From positions 1 to 6,244 of the forward strand of contig JAUNMD010000062.1 of the NCBI GenBank assembly GCA_030531915.1: DNA of 6,244 nucleotides, written 5' to 3'. The notes under the pieces were generated by a model. That model searched no databases, was not told the origin of the DNA, and saw only the letters and a program-made list of their open reading frames with translations. Both the position numbers and the translations under genes were made by a program. Within the stretch, counting starts at the first letter, position 1. Every line of letters starts with the position of its first letter. Positions 1-5,255 of the stretch are shown one piece after another. Source of the DNA: Pseudomonadota bacterium. Its GTDB lineage: Bacteria; Pseudomonadota; Alphaproteobacteria; Rs-D84.

Positions 1-605
1 GCTGCAGCTGCGCTCGGTCGAGTACGCCCCCAACCACGGCGTCCGCATCCACTGTCAGTAACTGCTCATCTGCGTCCAAGGCAACATTTGGCAAAACAAC
101 GTATTATACATGCAACACATGTAATTCTGGCTATACACGTACCGCCGTCACCGTCAGCGACGCACGTTGCACCAACACAACAACAAAATATACATGCGAA
201 AAATCTACCGCAACATCATGTGATTCATCCAAATGCATACCTGACCCCGGGTGGACTTGTGGTTCTGCCAGCAGTCCTGTCCCAGAAGAGGGCGTATGTA
301 TGAGAAACTATCGTGCCTGCAACAATAATACATGCGTGGTGCAAACCATTTGGCAATGTCAAGATGGGTGGTACGGTTCGCCAGCAACGAATGGGCGTCA
401 TTGCACAAAATGTCCAGAATCAGCAGATGGCGCAACCGTGCATACGTTTGATACCGCACAGGGGATGCCGATGAACTCTAATACAACAATCAGCAAATGT
501 TATGTAAAAGATGGCAAAGATGCAACCGGCCAATTTGAATACACGACAACCAGTGCAGGCAGTGGTACTGTTACCCCATATAATTGTTATTATTCTGGGC
601 AATAA
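1..605 (+). CDS. Cysteine-rich repeat protein, probably secreted (3' portion, open at left edge)
   Basis: The frame ending at the TAA at 603-605 stays open back to the window edge (first full codon at position 3), so the ATG at 300 is internal and the gene begins outside the window. The visible 200 residues contain 18 cysteines and are rich in Thr, Ser and Asn, as in disulfide-stabilised extracytoplasmic proteins. Motifs in order: YTCNTCNSGY (near residue 34), several single-Cys loops, CVV (111-113), QCQDGWY (118-124), CTKCP (134-138), CYV (166-168), DATG (173-176) and a closing CYY (195-197). The last 90 residues match, motif by motif, the 134-aa protein encoded on the other strand at 2172-2576, which suggests a duplicated module. 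No membrane anchor or sorting signal is visible at the C terminus. I do not recognise a named family. A surface or adhesin-like role is inference. That the frame codes is well supported; the function is not. Confidence 0.8.
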   Translation, partial: CSCARSSTPPTTASASTVSNCSSASKATFGKTTYYTCNTCNSGYTRTAVTVSDARCTNTTTKYTCEKSTATSCDSSKCIPDPGWTCGSASSPVPEEGVCMRNYRACNNNTCVVQTIWQCQDGWYGSPATNGRHCTKCPESADGATVHTFDTAQGMPMNSNTTISKCYVKDGKDATGQFEYTTTSAGSGTVTPYNCYYSGQ

Positions 606-618
606 ATAAAGCATTTTC

Positions 619-635
619 CCCCTCCAACGGAGGGG
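619..635. repeat. GC hairpin in the convergent gap
   Basis: CCCCTCC and GGAGGGG form a perfect 7-bp stem around the 3-nt loop AAC, 13 nt after the stop of the left-hand gene. No T-run follows on either strand, so it is not a classic intrinsic terminator. It may stabilise a 3' end or be part of the repeat element that follows. Confidence 0.55.
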
Positions 636-671
636 ATTAAGTCCGCAGGCGACACACGAGCTAGCACCTTT

Positions 672-700
672 GTCATTGCGAGTGAAACGAAGCAATCCAG
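672..700. repeat. Dispersed intergenic repeat (GTCATTGCGAG...GAAGCAATCCAG type)
   Basis: The 29 bases match a small palindromic repeat that I recall from the intergenic regions of many bacterial genomes, with the ends GTCATTGCGAG and GAAGCAATCCAG. The internal ATTGC (675-679) and GCAAT (692-696) are inverted. Read on the minus strand it translates as GLLRFTRND, a string often seen in spurious ORF predictions, so the minus-strand frame at 420-722 should not be annotated. The family assignment is from memory; copy number in this genome cannot be seen here. Confidence 0.65.
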
Positions 701-724
701 TAGATAACGTTGCGCAGCGCATAT

Positions 725-747
725 AAAAAAGTGCGCCATCGGCGCAC
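725..747 (-). terminator. Intrinsic terminator of the secreted-protein/nucleotidyltransferase operon
   Basis: On the minus strand GTGCGCC and GGCGCAC form a perfect 7-bp stem around a 3-nt loop (731-747), followed at once by six U residues (725-730). It lies 17 nt beyond the stop codon of the nucleotidyltransferase gene. Confidence 0.85.
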
Positions 748-763
748 GATATCTATTCTCTAA

Positions 764-1564
764 TCACGGTTTTTCTACATTGAAACTGCGCGAGCGCATT
801 TTGGTTGCGCGTTCGCCCAATGTGCGTTGAATCCCGCGACGACGTGCCATACGAAACGCCATCGTTTCCGCCGTAACGGGCTGTTCCGGGTGGGCGGCAT
901 AACTGGCCTTGCGATCTGCCATTAAACGTTGCAAGAACGTATCAATAAAATCAGGTTGCATGTTTTCGCGGCATATTTGGCGATACATGTGATAGATTTC
1001 GCGATACTGACGTTTGGCCTCGGCACGAATGGTATGGAACTGTTCGTCGGTTAAACGTTCGGCGCGTCTGATCCATTCATCGCGTGCGATGGAATACGCA
1101 CTGCCAACCTTGTACATATCAGGGCCGTACATTGGGGTGGTGACCTCTACAACCTCTATATCAATACCACGACCACATACACGAATGCGATATTTACGTA
1201 ACCATGCGCCCAGCATAGATTTTATAATGGTGCGCAAATCAATGCCCGCCAATTTTTCGCGCATCGGTGACAAATCCGCCACGATGCAGATGTCAATATC
1301 GCTGTTTTCGTCATAGTAATAATTGGTGGTTGACCCGTGAACAAAAATATCACGAATGCAATCGTCTGGAATCGGCAGGCCCACGCGTTGCATAAAACGA
1401 ATATAGTTCCACGCAATCAGTTGCAACGAATTGGACACCAATTTGTTCATTTTGCCGGTTTCAGTCCAAATATTCGGCTCTAATGATTTATGATAAATAA
1501 AACGTGGCCATGTTCTGGGACGCAATATGGGTAATGACGTTCTTAAACTGCGTTCGAATAACAT
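764..1564 (-). CDS. Nucleotidyltransferase (DNA polymerase beta-like fold)
   Basis: The 266-aa product carries the signature of the polymerase-beta nucleotidyltransferase superfamily: HGS at residues 76-78, then SDIDI at 88-92 giving the metal-binding Asp89 and Asp91, and a candidate third acidic residue, Asp135, in GIDIEVVEV. All catalytic positions therefore appear intact. Such enzymes transfer a nucleotide to a protein, RNA or small molecule; the substrate cannot be told from sequence. Residues 160-215 are rich in charged and aromatic residues and probably helical. There is no signal peptide, so it should be cytoplasmic, although it follows two secreted-protein genes. The start at 1564 is favoured because AGAGG lies 7 nt upstream and the ATG is 2 nt after the previous stop (TAATTATG), which implies translational coupling. 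A later ATG (residue 39) would still keep the whole catalytic core. The next feature downstream is a clear terminator. Confidence 0.8.
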   Translation of the reverse strand: MLFERSLRTSLPILRPRTWPRFIYHKSLEPNIWTETGKMNKLVSNSLQLIAWNYIRFMQRVGLPIPDDCIRDIFVHGSTTNYYYDENSDIDICIVADLSPMREKLAGIDLRTIIKSMLGAWLRKYRIRVCGRGIDIEVVEVTTPMYGPDMYKVGSAYSIARDEWIRRAERLTDEQFHTIRAEAKRQYREIYHMYRQICRENMQPDFIDTFLQRLMADRKASYAAHPEQPVTAETMAFRMARRRGIQRTLGERATKMRSRSFNVEKP

Positions 1565-1566
1565 AA

Positions 1567-2157
1567 TTACGCCTCTGTGCTGCTGCTGTCACTGACATCT
1601 TCGTACAATGTCTTTTTATAACCCGTTCCGCCATCAATGGTGCAGGTTTCATGGCATGTGCCATCAATCATCAAATACCCGTTGGCGCACGTTGTGACAT
1701 CGCAACTGCCCCACTGACCATAAGCATTACAGGTCTGTGTTCCAGAACCATCTGTGGTCGTACAATCCTGCGTGTCCCCCGGATCGCATACGGCCTTGTC
1801 ACAATCACCCTTTTTAAGGTCGTATGAATAATGCGTTGTTTCACTGTCGGGGTCCAGGTATGATGTCACAATACACGAAACAGAATATTTCAGTAATGTT
1901 TTATCATCGCAATAACAATCCACAGCACCACTGGTGGTGATATCCTGTTTCACAATTTCTTCGCTGGTATACGATTCCGTTCGGCAGTTTTCCTCATACA
2001 ATACGGTGTTGTTCAAATCGCCACTTTTGACCGGCCCGCCACATTGCAGGGTTTTGTAATAAAATGTGCGCGCATTGGCATCTTTGCTGTGCACAACGCC
2101 CAGTATCGCCAACACGGCCGCCCAAAAACGAAACCAAGATGATTTAATCTTTTTCAT
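1567..2157 (-). CDS. Secreted cysteine-rich protein with GSGTQTC/GQWGSC module
   Basis: The 196-aa product begins with a Sec signal peptide: KKIK, then a hydrophobic stretch (WAAVLAILGVV) and a likely signal peptidase I site after ANA at residues 27-29. The mature part holds 13 cysteines. Residues 124-152 form a compact module, CDPGD...DC...GSGTQTC...GQWGSC, followed by CANGY (157-161), GTC (166-168) and a last Cys at 172. From memory, C-x-PG...GTQTC...G-x-WG-x-C arrangements recur in secreted or lipoprotein-like bacterial proteins. There is no lipobox, so it should be periplasmic or exported. The C terminus is acidic and serine-rich (DVSDSSSTEA). AAGGA lies 9 nt before the ATG. The stop is 2 nt from the nucleotidyltransferase start and the upstream gene ends 14 nt before this one, so all three form one operon. 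Function unknown. Confidence 0.8.
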   Translation of the reverse strand: MKKIKSSWFRFWAAVLAILGVVHSKDANARTFYYKTLQCGGPVKSGDLNNTVLYEENCRTESYTSEEIVKQDITTSGAVDCYCDDKTLLKYSVSCIVTSYLDPDSETTHYSYDLKKGDCDKAVCDPGDTQDCTTTDGSGTQTCNAYGQWGSCDVTTCANGYLMIDGTCHETCTIDGGTGYKKTLYEDVSDSSSTEA

Positions 2158-2171
2158 ACCGCTGTTTCCTT

Positions 2172-2576
2172 TTAATACATACAGTTGCCGTCATTGATTT
2201 CATACTTGCACCCCGTGGAATCTTTGAATGTTTGGTTGTCATGTGGCGAAATATAACATGCACTTTTTAGTAATGGCTTTTTGGGTGGGGCGGATTTTTT
2301 CGTGCCACCAGACGACACATACAAATTCCAAGTGCGAATTACGGCCGCGTCGCCATTTGCGCGCGTTGGTGCGGGGCACTGGGTGCATGATGAATAGAAT
2401 GTTGCCTTGTCCCCAGACGACAATGAATATGACAAATAACCAGTGAACGAACCGTCGGCGAAATACCCATCGTCACATTGATACACAACGCATTTTTCCA
2501 CGGGGCGTGCCGCAGAATGTGCGGCATTTGGCACGCACAACGCCACCATAATCGACATAATGACGAATTTTTTCAT
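2172..2576 (-). CDS. Small secreted cysteine-rich protein, single-module paralogue of the left-edge protein
   Basis: The 134-aa product starts with a signal peptide (MKKF, hydrophobic IMSIMVALCV, probable cleavage near AAHSA, residues 18-22). The mature chain has seven cysteines: 29, 34, 64, 67, 107, 123 and 132. An odd number leaves one unpaired or available for an intermolecular bond. Motifs in order are CVV (29-31), QCDDGYF (33-39), CTQCP (64-68), CYI (107-109), DSTG (119-122) and a terminal C-x-Y. The same order occurs in the last 90 residues of the protein ending at 605 on the plus strand, which makes common descent likely. AAGGG lies 8 nt before the ATG, supporting this start. It is the first gene of a three-gene operon. 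An envelope or surface role is inferred only from the signal peptide and cysteine content. Confidence 0.8.
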   Translation of the reverse strand: MKKFVIMSIMVALCVPNAAHSAARPVEKCVVYQCDDGYFADGSFTGYLSYSLSSGDKATFYSSCTQCPAPTRANGDAAVIRTWNLYVSSGGTKKSAPPKKPLLKSACYISPHDNQTFKDSTGCKYEINDGNCMY

Positions 2577-2597
2577 GTCTCTTTCCCTTGTGATAAT

Positions 2598-2627
2598 ACA
2601 CTAGCACAGACGTTATTCCCTGTGCAA
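2598..2627 (-). promoter_or_regulatory. Possible promoter with embedded dyad for the secreted-protein operon
   Basis: On the minus strand TTGCAC (2627-2622) is followed after 18 nt by TAGTGT (2603-2598), a weak sigma70-like pair that would give a leader of about 15 nt. Between and across them lies the perfect dyad GCACAG-N10-CTGTGC (2604-2625), overlapping the -35 and filling the spacer, as an operator would. The operon needs a promoter here, since a terminator separates it from RNase J, but these exact boxes are tentative. Confidence 0.35.
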
Positions 2628-2660
2628 CAAGAAAGTAGGAAGCGTACAAAAAAATACATA

Positions 2661-2687
2661 AAAAAACGGGGCAACGCCCCGTTTTTT
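2661..2687 (-). terminator. Intrinsic terminator of the RNase J gene
   Basis: ACGGGGC and GCCCCGT pair around the 3-nt loop at 2673-2675. Six A:T pairs extend the stem at its base, so it has a U-run when read from either strand. It begins at the RNase J stop codon (2686-2688). On the minus strand the U-run is followed by a second T-rich tract. Confidence 0.9.
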
Positions 2688-4524
2688 ATTTCAGCACAAA
2701 ATGCACACTGTATTGCGGTTTTTTGTCCGCACCCAATGCCGCACGTACGACCTTGTTCGATGCAACCTGAACCGCACGGGTCAGATTGTCGCGGTCTTTG
2801 CGTTCGGTCTTGGTCAGGGCATCGATCGCCTTGGTGATTTCGATTTGAATCTGGCGTTTCATAAATCCTGTTTCGTCGGTTTCAAAGATACCCGCACTGG
2901 ATACCTCTGGTACGCCCTTCAAGAAACCACGTTTGTCGACAGGCAATGTTACAAACACTGCACCGTTTGATGCGATTTTTTTGCGGTTTTTGTACACCTG
3001 GTCGTCGGCACTGCGTTCGGTTTCGCCCTCCATAACGACAAAGCCCGTTTCGATTGTTTCGCAAACGTATGGTTCGGCCCCGTCCGCCAGCGCAATCATT
3101 TCACCATTGTGCACAACCATCATGTGTTTTGCACCACCGCGTTCCATTGCCATTTTACCATTCAACATTTCGTTGATGTAATCACCGTGCATTGGCACAG
3201 AAACCTGTGGGTGAACCAAGTCATAAAAGCGTTCAAATTCCGGACGTCCCGCGTGACCAGACGCGTGCAGATGGTCTGTATCAAAAATTGTGTGTGTTTT
3301 GATACCCATGCGCGCCAGTTTGTTGTACAGGAACGAAACGTCCTGTTCGCGCCCTGGAATAATAATAGAACTGAACAGAACCGTATCGGTTGGCATCAGT
3401 TTCATTTCTTTTACGTGACCACGGCACAGACGTGTCAGCATTGCAAACTGTTCGCCCTGTGAACCGGTCAGGAATATCGCCTGTTTTTCCGCTGGCAAAT
3501 CTTTGATTTCGCTGTGCAGATAAACATCATCTTTGCCCAGATAACCAAATTCCATACCCATTTCACGAAATTCCGGCAGACCGACATATGGCACTGGGTT
3601 TGGATTGCTGCGTTCTTTGATTGCGGCAACACGGCCGGCGGCATGTGCGGCCTCTGCAAACATCTTCATACGTGCGATTGAACGCGAATAGCCCGTCACG
3701 ATAACGCGGCCTGGGGCTTCTTGCATCAGGCGTGTGAATGTGTCGCGAACCTGGGTTTCAGTGGTCTGTTTTTCCTGACGTGATGCCGATGTGGAATCAG
3801 ACATACATGCCAACAATTTTGGATCAGACCCAATTTCACGCAGACGTGCGAAATCCGTTGGGGCTTCAATCGGATTATCGTCGTTGAATGTCCAGTCCCC
3901 CGTGTGCAGGATTTTACCCGCCGGTGTTTTGATAATCAGCATCTGTGCCTCTGGTACAGAATGCGATACGTGGAACGTTTCAACCTCGAACGGGTCTAAC
4001 TGTAACGTTGCGCCGTTGTGGTCAAATACAACGATATCTTTTTCAGGGTTGAAATCCATTTCCATACCGCGGAATGTCTGAATCAAGATTTCCGCTGGGA
4101 AACGTGTGCAGTAAATTGGCTTTCTGAATTTCGGCCAAATGTATTTCAGCGCACCAATGTGGTCTTCGTGACCGTGGGTGATGACAAAACCAACAACGTC
4201 TTTCTTGCGCTTTTCCAACCAAGTGGTATCGCAGTACTGAACGTCGCCCGCGCCAATTTCTTCTTCCAGAAATCCCATACCGCAGTCAACCACCAGATAT
4301 TTACCTTTGTATTTATACAGGTACATGTTCTGGCCGATGTGTTCCAGACCACCCAACGCCATAAAATATACTTTATCGTCGTTGGCGTCATTTTCATGTT
4401 TATTCATGCCAGAAATCTTGGCGGGCTTTTTCGCGGCCGCGACAACTTTCTTTGGCTTTGCCGCGCGTGCCGGCTTTTTTTCTGCAACCGGTGCTTTTTC
4501 GGCTTTCTCTCTAACTTTTACCAT
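2686..4524 (-). CDS. rnj: Ribonuclease J (metallo-beta-lactamase/beta-CASP RNase)
   Basis: The 612-aa product is a full RNase J, a cytoplasmic zinc enzyme that works as an endoribonuclease and 5'-to-3' exoribonuclease in mRNA decay and rRNA processing. Visible metal ligands: HGHEDH at residues 117-122, HVSH ending at His188, and HTGD ending at Asp210. The beta-CASP region shows SDST (242-245), TGSQGE (353-358), HASGH (420-424) and PMHGD (444-448). Residues from about 490 form the C-terminal domain. The family usually has about 550-560 residues; the excess is a Lys/Ala/Pro-rich N-terminal extension (1 to about 45, repeated KKPA/AKP elements) that is probably disordered and could bind RNA or partners. 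AAGGA lies 10 nt before the first ATG, so the extension appears to be translated; Met40 is the alternative start. The gene is monocistronic, with its own promoter, a structured leader and a terminator. The identification is secure. Confidence 0.97.
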   Translation of the reverse strand: MVKVREKAEKAPVAEKKPARAAKPKKVVAAAKKPAKISGMNKHENDANDDKVYFMALGGLEHIGQNMYLYKYKGKYLVVDCGMGFLEEEIGAGDVQYCDTTWLEKRKKDVVGFVITHGHEDHIGALKYIWPKFRKPIYCTRFPAEILIQTFRGMEMDFNPEKDIVVFDHNGATLQLDPFEVETFHVSHSVPEAQMLIIKTPAGKILHTGDWTFNDDNPIEAPTDFARLREIGSDPKLLACMSDSTSASRQEKQTTETQVRDTFTRLMQEAPGRVIVTGYSRSIARMKMFAEAAHAAGRVAAIKERSNPNPVPYVGLPEFREMGMEFGYLGKDDVYLHSEIKDLPAEKQAIFLTGSQGEQFAMLTRLCRGHVKEMKLMPTDTVLFSSIIIPGREQDVSFLYNKLARMGIKTHTIFDTDHLHASGHAGRPEFERFYDLVHPQVSVPMHGDYINEMLNGKMAMERGGAKHMMVVHNGEMIALADGAEPYVCETIETGFVVMEGETERSADDQVYKNRKKIASNGAVFVTLPVDKRGFLKGVPEVSSAGIFETDETGFMKRQIQIEITKAIDALTKTERKDRDNLTRAVQVASNKVVRAALGADKKPQYSVHFVLK

Positions 4525-4527
4525 AAT

Positions 4528-4546
4528 ATAACAATCCTTTTGTTAT
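4528..4546 (-). promoter_or_regulatory. Hairpin presenting the RNase J Shine-Dalgarno in its loop
   Basis: On the minus strand ATAACAA (4546-4540) and TTGTTAT (4534-4528) are perfectly complementary, and the 5-nt loop between them is AAGGA, the RNase J Shine-Dalgarno. The hairpin ends 3 nt before the ATG. The stem is all A:T except one G:C pair, so it would be weak on its own and suited to modulation by a bound factor. Confidence 0.55.
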
Positions 4547-4565
4547 GTTTAACATTCGCGCACCA

Positions 4566-4619
4566 CCACCACAATCCATTGCCAATAAAGCAATGCTTTA
4601 TTTGTAGTGAATCTGGTGG
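4566..4619 (-). promoter_or_regulatory. Structured part of the RNase J 5' leader
   Basis: Two nested inverted repeats lie in the roughly 130-nt leader. The inner one, AATAAAGC/GCTTTATT (4584-4591 and 4595-4602), is a perfect 8-bp stem with a 3-nt loop. The outer arms, 4566-4576 and 4609-4619, pair at 9 of 11 positions around CCACC/GGTGG. No U-run follows on the minus strand, so it is not an obvious attenuator. It does not match any riboswitch class I know. Confidence 0.45.
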
Positions 4620-4660
4620 CAGTGCAGTTTTAATCCCTCTGCGGAATTGATACACATACA

Positions 4661-4689
4661 ATTATAACACAGGGGAAATAGTTTTTCTA
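4661..4689 (-). promoter_or_regulatory. RNase J promoter (extended -10)
   Basis: On the minus strand a perfect TATAAT (4666-4661) is preceded by TGT, an extended -10, and 17 nt upstream by TAGAAA (4689-4684), a 4/6 match to the -35 consensus. Predicted transcription starts near 4654, leaving about 130 nt of leader. In the rest of this roughly 310-nt gap, 4717-4777 holds no feature I can support beyond the short palindrome GTGCATTGCAC (4767-4777). Confidence 0.65.
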
Positions 4690-4716
4690 ATCCAAAAATA
4701 ATTCGGATTAAAATCC
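4688..4716. repeat. GGATTA/TAATCC inverted repeats upstream of the RNase J promoter
   Basis: TAATCC (4688-4693) and GGATTA (4705-4710) form a 6-bp inverted repeat with an 11-nt spacer that overlaps the last two bases of the -35. AATCC follows at 4712-4716, and a further TAATCC sits in the leader at 4631-4636. The position and symmetry fit a regulator-binding site, but no known operator is recognised. Confidence 0.35.
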
Positions 4717-4777
4717 TCTCTCGCACATAATATCATAGTGCTTTTTCCCGTAAATGCAAGGGGTAAGTGCATTGCAC

Positions 4778-4811
4778 AAAAAAACACACCGCCCAATCGG
4801 GCGGTGTGTTT
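4778..4811 (-). terminator. Intrinsic terminator of the HU gene
   Basis: A 13-bp stem (core ACACACCGCCC/GGGCGGTGTGT) with a 4-nt loop at 4795-4798 runs into a seven-base U-run on the minus strand (4784-4778). It lies 23 nt beyond the HU stop codon and is the strongest terminator in the window. Confidence 0.95.
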
Positions 4812-4834
4812 GTATGAAACAAAATCAAATGATT

Positions 4835-5107
4835 TTAGTTCAAAGCATCCTTCAACGCCTTGCCAGGTTTGAATTTTGGCTGTGTGGATGCTGGAATTTT
4901 AATAGCAGCACCTGTCTGAGGATTGCGGCCTGTTGTTGCTTTGCGTTTTGCAGTTGCAAATGTGCCGAAACCAACCAAGCGAACTTCGCCTTTCTTTTTC
5001 AGAACTTTTGTTACTGTGTTGATGAAAGAATCCAAGCAAGCAGCAGCAGTTGCTTTTGTAACTTCTGCTTCATTCGCGATTGCTTCAATCAATTGCATTT
5101 TGTTCAT
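4835..5107 (-). CDS. hup: HU family DNA-binding protein
   Basis: The 90-aa product has the length and layout of bacterial HU: an N-terminal helical dimerisation part (residues 1-40), LVGFGTF (44-50) at the start of the beta-sheet saddle, and the DNA-gripping arm with GRNPQTG (60-66). Pro63 in that arm is the residue that intercalates into the minor groove. The closing segment is KFKPGKALKDALN. HU dimers bend and compact DNA and help in replication, recombination and transcription. It could instead be an IHF-like subunit, but the arm and overall sequence read as HU. Cys24 in the dimer-forming helical region is less usual and could matter for redox crosslinking. A strong AAAGGAG lies 6 nt before the ATG. 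The gene is monocistronic, with its own consensus-like promoter, a long structured leader and a strong terminator, consistent with abundant expression. Confidence 0.96.
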   Translation of the reverse strand: MNKMQLIEAIANEAEVTKATAAACLDSFINTVTKVLKKKGEVRLVGFGTFATAKRKATTGRNPQTGAAIKIPASTQPKFKPGKALKDALN

Positions 5108-5130
5108 GTGTTTCTCCTTTCAATAATTTT

Positions 5131-5249
5131 TTAAGGTGTCCGACAGTTCCAAGGCAATGTCGATGAAATCCGTTCGGCGGGTTTGCGCCACTTTTTATTG
5201 CACCACAACCGCAAACGCTTGTATTTCACGGACATTGCCCGTACTGCTT
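5131..5249 (-). promoter_or_regulatory. Highly structured 5' leader of the HU mRNA
   Basis: The predicted transcript has about 140 nt before the HU ATG. Its dominant structure is an inverted repeat with 17-nt arms, 5223-5239 and 5153-5169, paired at 15 of 17 positions: a GGCAATGTC/GACATTGCC helix, a 2x2 internal loop, then TGAAAT/ATTTCA. Inside the 53-nt loop a second helix, GTTTGCG/CGCAAAC (5210-5216 with 5181-5187), can form. Outside, CAGT/ACTG can extend the rod. The structure ends before the SD, so it need not block translation. A 34-codon ATG frame (5235-5131) runs through the same segment. No U-run follows the rod on either strand, which argues against a free-standing terminated RNA. 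I cannot match it to a known RNA family. Confidence 0.55.
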
Positions 5250-5255
5250 GTCCGA

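Noticed and set aside
300..605. Start of the left-hand gene at the ATG at 300
   Set aside because: The frame is open and equally cysteine-rich all the way to the left edge, so this ATG is internal.
619..635. Intrinsic terminator for the left-hand gene
   Set aside because: The stem is strong but no T-run follows on either strand.
420..722. 100-codon minus-strand frame ending the left-hand gap
   Set aside because: Its start lies in the gap and it reads GLLRFTRND from the dispersed repeat, then runs antisense to the cysteine-rich gene; a known kind of false ORF.
2593..2598. TATTAT as the -10 of the secreted-protein operon
   Set aside because: It would start transcription inside the SD, and no -35 lies 16-18 nt upstream; the TTGCAC/TAGTGT pair fits slightly better.
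4561..4574. CACCACCACCACA triplet run as a microsatellite or phase-variation tract
   Set aside because: It is only about four units long and noncoding; its bases are better explained as one arm of the leader stem.
4514..4579. Short ATG frame (22 codons, MDCGGGARM...) overlapping the RNase J start
   Set aside because: No convincing SD of its own, and it is explained by the GTGGTGGTG run and RNase J start region; not enough to call a gene.
4018..4650. 210-codon plus-strand frame opposite the start of RNase J
   Set aside because: It is antisense to the conserved RNase J core and promoter region, with low-complexity Phe/Cys content and no SD or family resemblance.
4599..4658. Short ATG frame (19 codons) in the RNase J leader
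   Set aside because: No SD, its ATG would lie at or before the predicted transcription start, and it ends inside the hairpin region.
5131..5249. Independent small RNA gene (6S or SRP-like)
   Set aside because: No U-run terminator follows the rod and no 6S or SRP hallmark was recognised; continuity with the HU SD favours an mRNA leader.
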